A DNA stretch of 8,425 nucleotides, from NCBI GenBank assembly GCA_947460165.1, contig CANHKH010000128.1:1-8425 (forward strand). Direction: 5' to 3'. Positions 1 to 8,107 of this stretch are shown piece after piece. This stretch comes from Comamonadaceae bacterium. Its GTDB lineage: Bacteria > Pseudomonadota > Gammaproteobacteria > Burkholderiales > Burkholderiaceae_C. Every line of letters begins with the position of its first letter. Positions within the stretch are counted from its first letter, which is position 1. A program made the translations under genes and the position numbers. The notes below the pieces were generated by a model that worked only from the letters and a program-made list of their open reading frames with translations, did no database searches and was not told the DNA's origin.

Positions 1-1182
1 ACCAAGCTGCCCAAGGCGGTGATCAACACCCAGCGCATGGTCTGCGCCAACCAGCGGCAGCTGCTGCAGTCCATCCCCATGCTGCAAGAAGAGCCCTTGG
101 TGCTCATCGACTGGTTGCCCTGGAACCACACCGCCGGTGGCAACCACAATTTTTTCATGGTGCTGCACAACGGGGGGGCCTTGTACATCGACGAGGGCAA
201 ACCCACGCCCGCGCTGCTGGACCAGACCCTGCGCAACCTGCGCGAGATCGCGCCGACCTGGTACTTCAACGTGCCCGTGGGCTACGAGGCGATTGCCCGC
301 GCCATGGACAGCGACGCTCAGCTGCGGCGCACCTTTTATTCCCGCCTGCGCCAAAAACTTTACTCAGGCGCGGCACTCGCGCAGCCCATACAGGACGCCT
401 TGTACGCCCATGCCGAGCGCGAGTATGGCGAGCGCATCGTGATGACTGCAGGTTTGGGCATGACCGAATCCTCGCCCTTTGCGCTCTTTGTCACCAACCC
501 GCATTCACAGGCCGGGCATGTGGGCCTGCCCACCCCGGGGCTGGAGCTCAAGCTCGTTGCCGTGGGTGACAAAGTCGAGGTGCGCTACCAAGGCCCCAAC
601 ATCACGCCTGGCTACTGGCGCAACCCCGAGGCCACGCAAGAGGCGTTTGACGACGAAGGCTTTTTCTGCACCGGTGACGCGGTGACCTGGATTGACGAGG
701 CCAACATCCACCTGGGCCTGAAGTTTGATGGCCGCATTGCCGAAGACTTCAAGCTGGCCACGGGCACGTTTGTGAGCGTCGGCCCGCTGCGCGCCAAGAT
801 CGTGGCCGCAGGCGCGCCTTACCTGCAAGACGCCGTCATCACCGGCCTGAACCTCAAGGAGGTGGGCGCCTTGCTGGTGCCCGCGCCCGATGTGCGCAAG
901 CTGTGCGATCTGCCGCCCCAGGCTCCCCTGGCGCAGGTGCTGGCCTCGGCGCCTGTGCAAGCCTGGCTGCAGCAATTGCTCGACCAACTGGCGCGCAGCG
1001 CCACCGGCAGTGCCAACCGGGTGGCGCGTGCGCTCTTGCTCAGCGAGCCACCCTCGCTGGACCGCGGCGAAGTGACCGACAAAGGCTCCATCAACCAGCG
1101 CGCGGTGCTCTCGCACCGTGCAGACCTGGTGCAGGCCTTGCACGCAGGCACCGCCCCCCAAATCGCCATGCCCCGCAGTTAA
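1..1182 (+). CDS. Feruloyl-CoA synthetase-type acyl-CoA ligase (3' part, 5' end outside window)
   Basis: ATP-dependent ligase that would activate ferulate or a related hydroxycinnamate to its CoA thioester through an acyl-adenylate, in the cytoplasm. The reading frame is open from base 1 (TKLPKAVINTQRM), so the GTG at 19 is internal. About 393 codons are visible, against roughly 600 for the family, so the N-terminal third is missing. The visible part begins inside the phosphate-binding loop (P-K-A-V). It then has DWLPWNHTAGGNHN (near 109-150), the GMTESSP adenylation motif (457-477), CTGD (667-678) with the ribose-binding Asp, and FDGRIAEDFKLATGTF (724-771), which is characteristic of the feruloyl-CoA synthetase subfamily. 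EVTDKGSINQ near the C-terminus holds the likely catalytic Lys (1081-1083). The stop TAA overlaps the ribosome-binding site of the dehydrogenase gene, so the two are probably co-transcribed. The subfamily call is from memory of these motifs; ferulate as substrate is an inference. Confidence 0.85.
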   Translation, partial: TKLPKAVINTQRMVCANQRQLLQSIPMLQEEPLVLIDWLPWNHTAGGNHNFFMVLHNGGALYIDEGKPTPALLDQTLRNLREIAPTWYFNVPVGYEAIARAMDSDAQLRRTFYSRLRQKLYSGAALAQPIQDALYAHAEREYGERIVMTAGLGMTESSPFALFVTNPHSQAGHVGLPTPGLELKLVAVGDKVEVRYQGPNITPGYWRNPEATQEAFDDEGFFCTGDAVTWIDEANIHLGLKFDGRIAEDFKLATGTFVSVGPLRAKIVAAGAPYLQDAVITGLNLKEVGALLVPAPDVRKLCDLPPQAPLAQVLASAPVQAWLQQLLDQLARSATGSANRVARALLLSEPPSLDRGEVTDKGSINQRAVLSHRADLVQALHAGTAPQIAMPRS

Positions 1183-1187
1183 AGGAG
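1181..1187 (+). promoter_or_regulatory. Shine-Dalgarno of the SDR gene
   Basis: AAAGGAG lies 8 nt before the ATG at 1196 and overlaps the TAA stop of the upstream ligase gene. It decides the start of the dehydrogenase: an in-frame start at 1118 would lie inside the ligase gene and lacks such a site. The overlap of stop and SD suggests translational coupling. Confidence 0.8.
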
Positions 1188-1195
1188 CTCACGCC

Positions 1196-1960
1196 ATGCA
1201 CATTCAAGACCAAGCCGCCGTGGTGACCGGTGGGGCTTCCGGCCTGGGCGAGGCCACGGCCCGCGCCTTGGCTGCCATGGGCGCGCGTGTCGCCATTTTG
1301 GACCGCAACGAGGCCGGTGCCCGCCGCGTGGCCGATGCGCTGGGCGGCGTGGCCTGCGCCTGCGACATCACCGACCCGGCCAGCGTGCAGGCGGCACTGG
1401 CCCAAGCGCGCCAAGCCCATGGGCCGGCGCGCATCTTGATGAACGTGGCCGGCGTGGGCTCGGCCAAGCGGGTGGTGCAAAAAGACGGCAGCGCCGCGCC
1501 GCTGGAGGACTTCAGCCGCGTGGTGCAGGTCAATTTGATAGGCACTTACAACGTGAGCCGCCTGTTTGCCGCCGACTGCGCGGCCCTGGACCCGCTGGAG
1601 GACGGCGAGCGTGGCGTGATGCTGTTCACCGCCTCGGTCGCGGCCTTTGACGGCCAGGTCGGCCAGCAAGCCTACAGCGCCTCCAAAGCCGCCTTGGTGG
1701 GCATGACGCTGCCCATGGCGTGCGATTTGGCCCAGCACGGCATCCGCGTGTGCACCATTGCCCCTGGCATTTTTGCCACCCCTTTGCTGATGGAGCTGCC
1801 CGAGGCCGTGCAGGCCTCGCTGGCCGCCTCCATTCCTTTTCCCAAGCGTTTGGGACAGCCCGAGGAATTTGCCGCGCTGGCCTGCCACATCGTCACCAAT
1901 GGCCACCTCAATGGCGAGGTGATCCGCCTGGACGGCGCGCTGCGCATGGCACCGCGCTGA
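1196..1960 (+). CDS. SDR-family 3-hydroxyacyl-CoA dehydrogenase (type II-like)
   Basis: NAD-dependent short-chain dehydrogenase of 254 aa, the normal length for the classical SDR family. Visible are the nucleotide loop TGGASGLG (residues 11-18), Asp36 at the end of the second strand (favouring NAD over NADP), the N-x-A-G element NVAG (83-86), and the catalytic set Asn113, Ser147, Tyr160 and Lys164 in YSASK. The stretch TASVAAFDGQVGQQAYSASK resembles type II 3-hydroxyacyl-CoA dehydrogenases (HSD17B10-like). Lying 13 nt after a feruloyl-CoA synthetase-type gene, it plausibly oxidises the beta-hydroxy-phenylpropionyl-CoA intermediate in a beta-oxidation-like route shortening ferulate. That substrate is inferred from context; a general fatty-acyl role is possible. 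The start is set by the SD at 1181-1187. The gene ends 35 nt from the convergent DUF721 gene. Confidence 0.88.
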   Translation: MHIQDQAAVVTGGASGLGEATARALAAMGARVAILDRNEAGARRVADALGGVACACDITDPASVQAALAQARQAHGPARILMNVAGVGSAKRVVQKDGSAAPLEDFSRVVQVNLIGTYNVSRLFAADCAALDPLEDGERGVMLFTASVAAFDGQVGQQAYSASKAALVGMTLPMACDLAQHGIRVCTIAPGIFATPLLMELPEAVQASLAASIPFPKRLGQPEEFAALACHIVTNGHLNGEVIRLDGALRMAPR

Positions 1961-1995
1961 GCTTTCTTCTTCGCCCCTTCAGGCTCAGCCCCTGG

Positions 1996-2304
1996 TCAGC
2001 GGCTGCCCATGATCTTGATGCGCACCGTTTGAATGTCCCAGCCGGCTTGCTGCAGGTGGGTGCACAGCCGGGGCAGCAGCTGCCTGAGCTTGGCGGCCGA
2101 GGCACCGTGGCTGACCACCAAGCACCAGTCGCGCTCTTGCACTGCGCCTGGCAAGATGTGCGGCCGCAAAGCGGGGGGAATCAGGCCTTCTACGCTGCGG
2201 TACATGGCGCTGGACTGCTCGGCCAGGCCCGCCAGCCGCGCCAGCGAGGGCGCACTCTCAATGGCTTGGTGCAGGCTTTGGGCCGGGGGCAGGCGTCTGT
2301 ACAT
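1996..2304 (-). CDS. dciA: DUF721/DciA-like protein
   Basis: A small 102-aa protein of the DUF721 family. DciA members of this family are helicase-loading/operating partners of the replicative helicase DnaB in bacteria that lack phage-derived DnaC-type loaders. Family features seen are a basic N-terminus (MYRRLPPAQSLHQAIES), a hydrophobic helix SLARLAGLAEQSSAMYRSVEGLIP, then the conserved strand/helix unit WCLVVSHGASAAKLRQLLPRL (about residues 60-80), followed by LQQAGWDIQTVRIKI. The ATG at 2304 is the first start after an in-frame TGA about 30 nt upstream, and no good Shine-Dalgarno precedes it. The gene is divergent from secA and convergent with the SDR gene. DUF721 genes upstream of secA are common in beta- and gammaproteobacteria. 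The family call is fairly firm; the DciA role here is inferred from homology and position. Confidence 0.8.
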   Translation of the reverse strand: MYRRLPPAQSLHQAIESAPSLARLAGLAEQSSAMYRSVEGLIPPALRPHILPGAVQERDWCLVVSHGASAAKLRQLLPRLCTHLQQAGWDIQTVRIKIMGSR

Positions 2305-2379
2305 GGGGTTTGCAGGCAGGGCTGAAGCAAGGTTTCACAACTTGGCTCAGCAAGGGTGTGCGTCATGGAGCTGGAGGGC

Positions 2380-2403
2380 CGCGTAAAATGCCTATTTTGC
2401 GTG
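2380..2403. promoter_or_regulatory. Quasi-palindrome with -10-like TAAAAT
   Basis: Two 10-nt arms (2380-2389 and 2394-2403) flank the spacer GCCT. The inner AAAAT/ATTTT and the GC/GC pairs match exactly; two positions are only G-T pairs. TAAAAT at 2384-2389 resembles a sigma-70 -10 box for secA. No good -35 is visible 16-18 nt upstream, so the promoter call is tentative. The site could instead be an operator or a transcribed hairpin. Confidence 0.35.
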
Positions 2404-2471
2404 ATGCTGGCGCGCACCCTTCGAAAGCGGGGTTGTTGGCAATGCGGTCTTGCTCCACATACTGAAGGATT

Positions 2472-2506
2472 CCTGGCCTCTCAGGCTCATGCCTGTGCGG
2501 CCTCTC
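2472..2506 (+). promoter_or_regulatory. secA leader with alternative hairpins and direct repeat
   Basis: CCTG (2472-2475) can pair with CAGG (2482-2485), while CAGGC (2482-2486) can instead pair with GCCTG (2491-2495) across the loop TCAT. The two stems share CAGG, so they exclude each other. An 8-nt direct repeat GGCCTCTC occurs at 2475-2482 and 2499-2506, 24 nt apart, the second copy ending 4 nt before the secA ATG. A regulatory role is inferred only. Confidence 0.3.
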
Positions 2507-2510
2507 GCGT

Positions 2511-5264
<2,754 letters not shown>

Positions 5265-5291
5265 CGCCCGCCTGCCCACCCCCCAAGCCCT

Positions 5292-5297
5292 GAAGGA
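5292..5297 (+). promoter_or_regulatory. Shine-Dalgarno of argJ
   Basis: GAAGGA lies 5 nt before the ATG at 5303. The 38-nt secA-argJ gap (5265-5302) shows no terminator hairpin or promoter, so read-through from secA is likely. Confidence 0.7.
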
Positions 5298-5302
5298 TTG
5301 CC

Positions 5303-6532
5303 ATGCCCGTGAACCTGGTGGCCACCCCGGCCGCTGAACTTTTTGCCGTGCCCGGCGTGCGCTGGGGCATCACCGAGGCGGGGGTGCGCAAGGCCCACCG
5401 CAAAGACCTGGCCGTCATGCTGCTCGACGAAGGCAGCGCCGTGGGCGCGGTGTTCACGCAAAACCGGTTTTGCGCCGCCCCCGTGCAGGTGTGCCGCGAG
5501 CACCTGGCGCAGGGCTTTGGCGTGCGCGCCATGGTGATCAACACCGGCAACGCCAATGCGGGCACGGGTGAAGACGGGCTGGTTCGCGCACGCTCGACCT
5601 GCATTGCACTGGCCCGCTTGCTGGAGCTGGCGCCCGAGCAGGTCTTGCCGTTTTCCACCGGCGTGATCATGGAGCCGCTGCCCAGTGAGCGCATAGCCGC
5701 GGGCCTGCCGCAGGCGCTGGATGCCGCGCTGGAAGACAACTGGGCCAACGCGGCCCAAGCCATCATGACCACGGACACCGTGCCCAAGGCCTTTTCCAGG
5801 CGCGTGGTGCTGGGCGGCCACACCGTCACGGTCACCGGCATCAGCAAAGGCGCAGGCATGATCCGCCCCAACATGGCCACCATGCTGGGCTTTTTGGCGA
5901 CCGATGCCTGCATCGCGCCTGCCCTCATGGCCGATTTGGCCCATGACTTGGCAGAAGCCTCGTTCAACCGCGTCACCGTCGATGGTGACACCTCGACCAA
6001 CGATTCTTTTGTGGTGGTGGCCACGCACAAGGCCGGCCATGTGCCCATCACCGCCTGGGACTCGGCCGACGGCCAAGCACTCAAGGCCGCGCTCATGGAG
6101 GTCTCGCGCCTCTTGGCCCAGGCCATTGTGCGCGACGGCGAGGGCGCGACCAAGTTCATCACCGTGCGTGTGGAAGGCGGCCAAAGCAGTGCCGAGTGCC
6201 GCCAAGTGGCTTACGCCATTGCGCATTCACCGCTGGTCAAAACGGCGTTTTTCGCGAGCGATCCCAACCTGGGCCGCATTTTGGCGGCGGTGGGTTATGC
6301 CGGCATTGCCGACCTGGACCAAAGCCGCATTGATTTGTACCTGGACGATGTGCTGGTGGCCAAAAGTGGCGGCCGCTATCCGGGCTATGCCGAGGCCGAT
6401 GGCGCCCGCGTGATGCAGCAAAGCGAGATCACGGTGCGCGTGCTGCTCGGGCGCGGCCAGGCCAGCGACACGGTCTGGACCTGCGATTTTTCTTACGACT
6501 ACGTCAAGATCAATGCGGACTACCGCAGTTGA
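5303..6532 (+). CDS. argJ: Bifunctional ornithine acetyltransferase/N-acetylglutamate synthase ArgJ
   Basis: Cytoplasmic enzyme of the cyclic arginine pathway. It moves the acetyl group from N2-acetylornithine to glutamate, giving ornithine and N-acetylglutamate; bifunctional forms also use acetyl-CoA. It is 409 aa, normal length. The self-cleavage site is clear: KGAGMIRPNMATML at 182-195, with cutting expected between Ala192 and Thr193 to give alpha and beta chains; Thr193 then acts as nucleophile. Thr119-Gly120 in PFSTG fits the oxyanion-hole pair. MTTDT (155-159), VDGDTSTNDS (226-235) and the C-terminal YDYVKINADYRS are family blocks. The start is supported by the SD at 5292-5297. Whether it is monofunctional or bifunctional cannot be read from the sequence. 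Confidence 0.98.
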   Translation: MPVNLVATPAAELFAVPGVRWGITEAGVRKAHRKDLAVMLLDEGSAVGAVFTQNRFCAAPVQVCREHLAQGFGVRAMVINTGNANAGTGEDGLVRARSTCIALARLLELAPEQVLPFSTGVIMEPLPSERIAAGLPQALDAALEDNWANAAQAIMTTDTVPKAFSRRVVLGGHTVTVTGISKGAGMIRPNMATMLGFLATDACIAPALMADLAHDLAEASFNRVTVDGDTSTNDSFVVVATHKAGHVPITAWDSADGQALKAALMEVSRLLAQAIVRDGEGATKFITVRVEGGQSSAECRQVAYAIAHSPLVKTAFFASDPNLGRILAAVGYAGIADLDQSRIDLYLDDVLVAKSGGRYPGYAEADGARVMQQSEITVRVLLGRGQASDTVWTCDFSYDYVKINADYRS

Positions 6533-6595
6533 TCGGACATCTATGTGTGGCTCCTGCTTGTGGGCAGGGCCTTCCCCCACTTTGAAGGAATGTCC
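6533..6595 (+). promoter_or_regulatory. argJ-DUF815 spacer with competing hairpins and SD
   Basis: This 63-nt gap carries two overlapping inverted repeats. CCTGC (6553-6557) pairs with GCAGG (6564-6568). Alternatively GTGG (6560-6563) pairs with CCAC (6577-6580) outside an inner GGG/CCC stem (6567-6569 with 6574-6576, loop CCTT). The second stem ends 3 nt before the Shine-Dalgarno GAAGGA (6584-6589), which sits 6 nt before the ATG at 6596. Only three T residues follow the stem, so it is a poor intrinsic terminator. An effect on mRNA processing or translation is possible but unproven. Confidence 0.4.
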
Positions 6596-7474
6596 ATGAA
6601 CGACAGCATGGAGCGGCTGATCAGCCGGGTTGAGACACTGGTGCAACGCATTGAGGCGGTGCTGCCCCAGCCCCTGAGTGCGCCCGACTGGGCCGCTGCC
6701 GTGGCGTGGCGCTACCGCCGCCGCTCGTCTGGCCATGGCGCTTTGGTGCCGGTGCTGCACACCTCCAGCATCAGCTTGGCAGACCTCCAAGAAATTGAGG
6801 ACCAAAAAGAAAAAATCCAGCGTAACACCGAGCAGTTTGTCAGCGGCCTGCCCGCCAACAACGTGCTGCTCACGGGCGCACGCGGCACGGGCAAGTCGTC
6901 CTTGATCAAGGCCTGCTTGAACGCGTACTCTCCGCGCGGCCTGCGCCTCATTGAGATCGACAAGGACGACATCACCGACCTGCCCGACATCGTCGAGTTG
7001 ATCGCCCAGCGGCCTGAAAAATTCCTGATTTTTTGCGACGACCTCAGCTTTGAAGAAGGCGAGTCCGGCTACAAGGCGCTCAAGTCCATTTTGGACGGTT
7101 CGGTCGCGGCCGCCACGCCCAATGTGCTGATTTACGCCACCAGCAACCGCCGCCATTTGCTGCCCGAGTACATGAGCGAGAACCTCAGCTACCAGCACAC
7201 GGCCGATGGCGAGGTGCACCCGGGTGAGGTGGTGGAAGAAAAAATTTCGCTCTCCGAACGCTTTGGCCTGTGGGTGAGCTTTTACCCCTTCAGCCAAGAC
7301 GAGTACCTGGTCATCGTCGGCCAGTGGCTGCGCGCCTACGGCGTGCCCCAGGCCGAGGTCGAGGCCGCCCGCCCCGCCGCGCTGCTGTGGGCCCTGGAGC
7401 GGGGCGGCTCGCGCAGCGGCCGGGTGGCCTACCAATTTGCCCGCGACTACGCGGGCCAACACGGCAGAACATGA
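6596..7474 (+). CDS. DUF815-family P-loop AAA+ ATPase
   Basis: A 292-aa cytoplasmic P-loop NTPase matching the DUF815 family, whose biological role is unknown to me. The N-terminal ~80 residues are helical and partly charged (ERLISRVETLVQRIEAV, then LADLQEIEDQKEKIQRNTEQF). Walker A is GARGTGKS (94-101), followed by SLIKACLNAY. FLIFCDDLSF (143-152) is the Walker B strand with Asp148/Asp149, and VLIYATSNRRHL (177-188) is a sensor-1-like strand with Asn184. SERFGLWVSFYPFSQDEYL and the late GGSRSGRVAYQFARDY complete the family pattern. No membrane segment or signal peptide is seen. ATG 6596 is preferred over the GTG at 6545 and the ATG at 6590 because of the GAAGGA at 6584-6589. The stop overlaps the mutT start (ATGA), pointing to coupled expression. 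Confidence 0.9.
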   Translation: MNDSMERLISRVETLVQRIEAVLPQPLSAPDWAAAVAWRYRRRSSGHGALVPVLHTSSISLADLQEIEDQKEKIQRNTEQFVSGLPANNVLLTGARGTGKSSLIKACLNAYSPRGLRLIEIDKDDITDLPDIVELIAQRPEKFLIFCDDLSFEEGESGYKALKSILDGSVAAATPNVLIYATSNRRHLLPEYMSENLSYQHTADGEVHPGEVVEEKISLSERFGLWVSFYPFSQDEYLVIVGQWLRAYGVPQAEVEAARPAALLWALERGGSRSGRVAYQFARDYAGQHGRT

Positions 7475-7941
7475 CCGCCACTGTGCTGGTGGCCGACGGC
7501 AGCAAGCCGCGTGAAGGCGGCGCCGACCGCGCGGTGGTGGATGTGGCTGTGGGCGTGCTCATTCGCGAGGACGGCCAGTTTTTGCTCACCACCCGACCGC
7601 CAGGCAAGGTCTACGAAGGCTACTGGGAGTTTCCAGGCGGCAAGCTCGAAGCCGGCGAGACCGTGGAGCAGGCCTTGCGCCGCGAACTGCACGAAGAAAT
7701 CGGCATCACCATTGGCCCAGTGCAGCCCTGGCGCGTGGAAATGGTGGACTACCCGCACGCGCTGGTGAGGTTGAACTTTTGTCAGGTCTTGGCCTGGACG
7801 GGCGAGTTGCACATGAAAGAAGGCCAGCGCTTTGCCTGGCAGGGCTTGCCCGTGCAGGTGCAGCCCGTCTTGCCGGGCACCGTGCCGGTGTTGGGCTGGT
7901 TCGCCCAGGAGCGCGGGTTTTCAGGCGCCACCCACGGCTGA
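7471..7941 (+). CDS. mutT: Nudix hydrolase, MutT-like 8-oxo-dGTP diphosphatase
   Basis: Probable nucleotide-pool cleaner that hydrolyses 8-oxo-dGTP to the monophosphate, preventing A:T to C:G transversions. It is 156 aa, longer than E. coli MutT (129 aa), mainly through a 20-25 residue N-terminal extension (MTATVLVADGSKPREGG). The full Nudix box GX5EX7REUXEEXGU lies at residues 57-79: Gly57, Glu63, Arg71-Glu72, Glu75-Glu76, Gly78, with the metal-binding glutamates intact. It is preceded by YWEFPGGKLE, as in MutT. The ATG overlaps the DUF815 stop (ATGA) and has no strong Shine-Dalgarno of its own, so it is probably translated by coupling. The MutT call rests on the Nudix box context and the location near secA, as in E. 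coli; another Nudix substrate remains possible. Confidence 0.9.
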   Translation: MTATVLVADGSKPREGGADRAVVDVAVGVLIREDGQFLLTTRPPGKVYEGYWEFPGGKLEAGETVEQALRRELHEEIGITIGPVQPWRVEMVDYPHALVRLNFCQVLAWTGELHMKEGQRFAWQGLPVQVQPVLPGTVPVLGWFAQERGFSGATHG

Positions 7942-7996
7942 CCACACCGCCCTCAATGGCGCGGGTGAGTGTCTGCCAAGGCCTGTGACTCGCCAC

Positions 7997-8022
7997 CTAT
8001 CGCTTGCAGGCAAGCTCCCACA
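7997..8022 (-). repeat. REP-like unit, left
   Basis: Read on the - strand it starts TGTGGGAGC, then forms the stem GCTTGC-CT-GCAAGC (8002-8015), then GATAG. The GTGG head fits the GTRG tetranucleotide typical of REP sequences. Its stem TT/AA bases are replaced by CG/CG in the right unit, leaving pairing intact. Confidence 0.7.
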
Positions 8023-8042
8023 AAGACAAGCAGCATCTCCCC

Positions 8043-8066
8043 TGTAGGAGCCGGCCTGCCGGCGAT
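8043..8066 (+). repeat. REP-like unit, right
   Basis: Starts TGTAGGAGC with the GTAG head at 8044-8047, then the stem GCCGGC-CT-GCCGGC (8050-8063), then GAT. It shares head, CT loop and GCGAT tail with the left unit, differing by one head base and two compensated stem pairs. Confidence 0.72.
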
Positions 8067-8107
8067 TTGCCGAGTTGAGCCTTCAGTCTGCACAAACGCA
8101 CTGGCCT

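Larger units (their letters stand above)
2305..2510. promoter_or_regulatory. Divergent dciA-secA intergenic/leader region
   Basis: This 206-nt stretch separates the starts of the DUF721 gene (-) and secA (+), so it should hold promoters for both. It contains a TAAAAT hexamer inside a quasi-palindrome (2380-2403), AAGGG at 2352-2356 before an out-of-frame ATG at 2365, an isolated GAAGGA at 2464-2469 that is 41 nt from the secA ATG and too far to serve it, and a hairpin-forming segment at 2472-2495. No clear -35 box matching the TAAAAT was found. There is no convincing Shine-Dalgarno immediately before secA. Confidence 0.5.
7988..8075. repeat. REPIN-like element: inverted pair of REP palindromes
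   Basis: Two REP-like units (7997-8022 and 8043-8066) stand in opposite orientation with their GTRG heads facing inward across a 20-nt spacer. Outside them ACTCG (7988-7992) and CGAGT (8071-8075), plus ATCGC (7999-8003) and GCGAT (8062-8066), continue the inverted symmetry, so the whole 88 nt could fold as one long hairpin. It sits between convergent genes, the usual place for REP elements, which are mobilised by RAYT (REP-associated tyrosine transposase) enzymes. No such gene is in the window. Resemblance to pseudomonad-type REPs is from memory. Confidence 0.75.
7942..8107. other. Convergent mutT/transglycosylase intergenic region
   Basis: This 166-nt gap lies between the 3' ends of mutT (+) and the transglycosylase gene (-). 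Its centre is the REP-like doublet at 7988-8075; I see no ORF with support and no classical T-tract terminator. The doublet may double as a bidirectional transcription barrier. Confidence 0.6.

Noticed and set aside
1118..1195. Upstream ATG extension of the SDR
   Set aside because: The added residues lie inside the ligase gene and do not resemble an SDR N-terminus; the strong SD at 1181-1187 points to 1196.
1961..1995. Possible terminator between the SDR and DUF721 genes
   Set aside because: Only a 4-bp CAGG/CCTG match without a T-tract; too weak to call.
2305..2510. SecM-like arrest peptide upstream of secA
   Set aside because: No frame ends before secA with an arrest motif like that of E. 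coli SecM; only the overlapping frame at 2365-2565 exists, and it lacks such a motif.
6545..6595. GTG start giving a 17-residue longer DUF815 protein
   Set aside because: No Shine-Dalgarno precedes it, whereas GAAGGA at 6584-6589 is correctly spaced for 6596.
6227..7462. 411-codon antisense frame over the argJ end and DUF815
   Set aside because: Ala/Gly/His/Gln-rich shadow frame without motifs; the + strand genes carry catalytic motifs.
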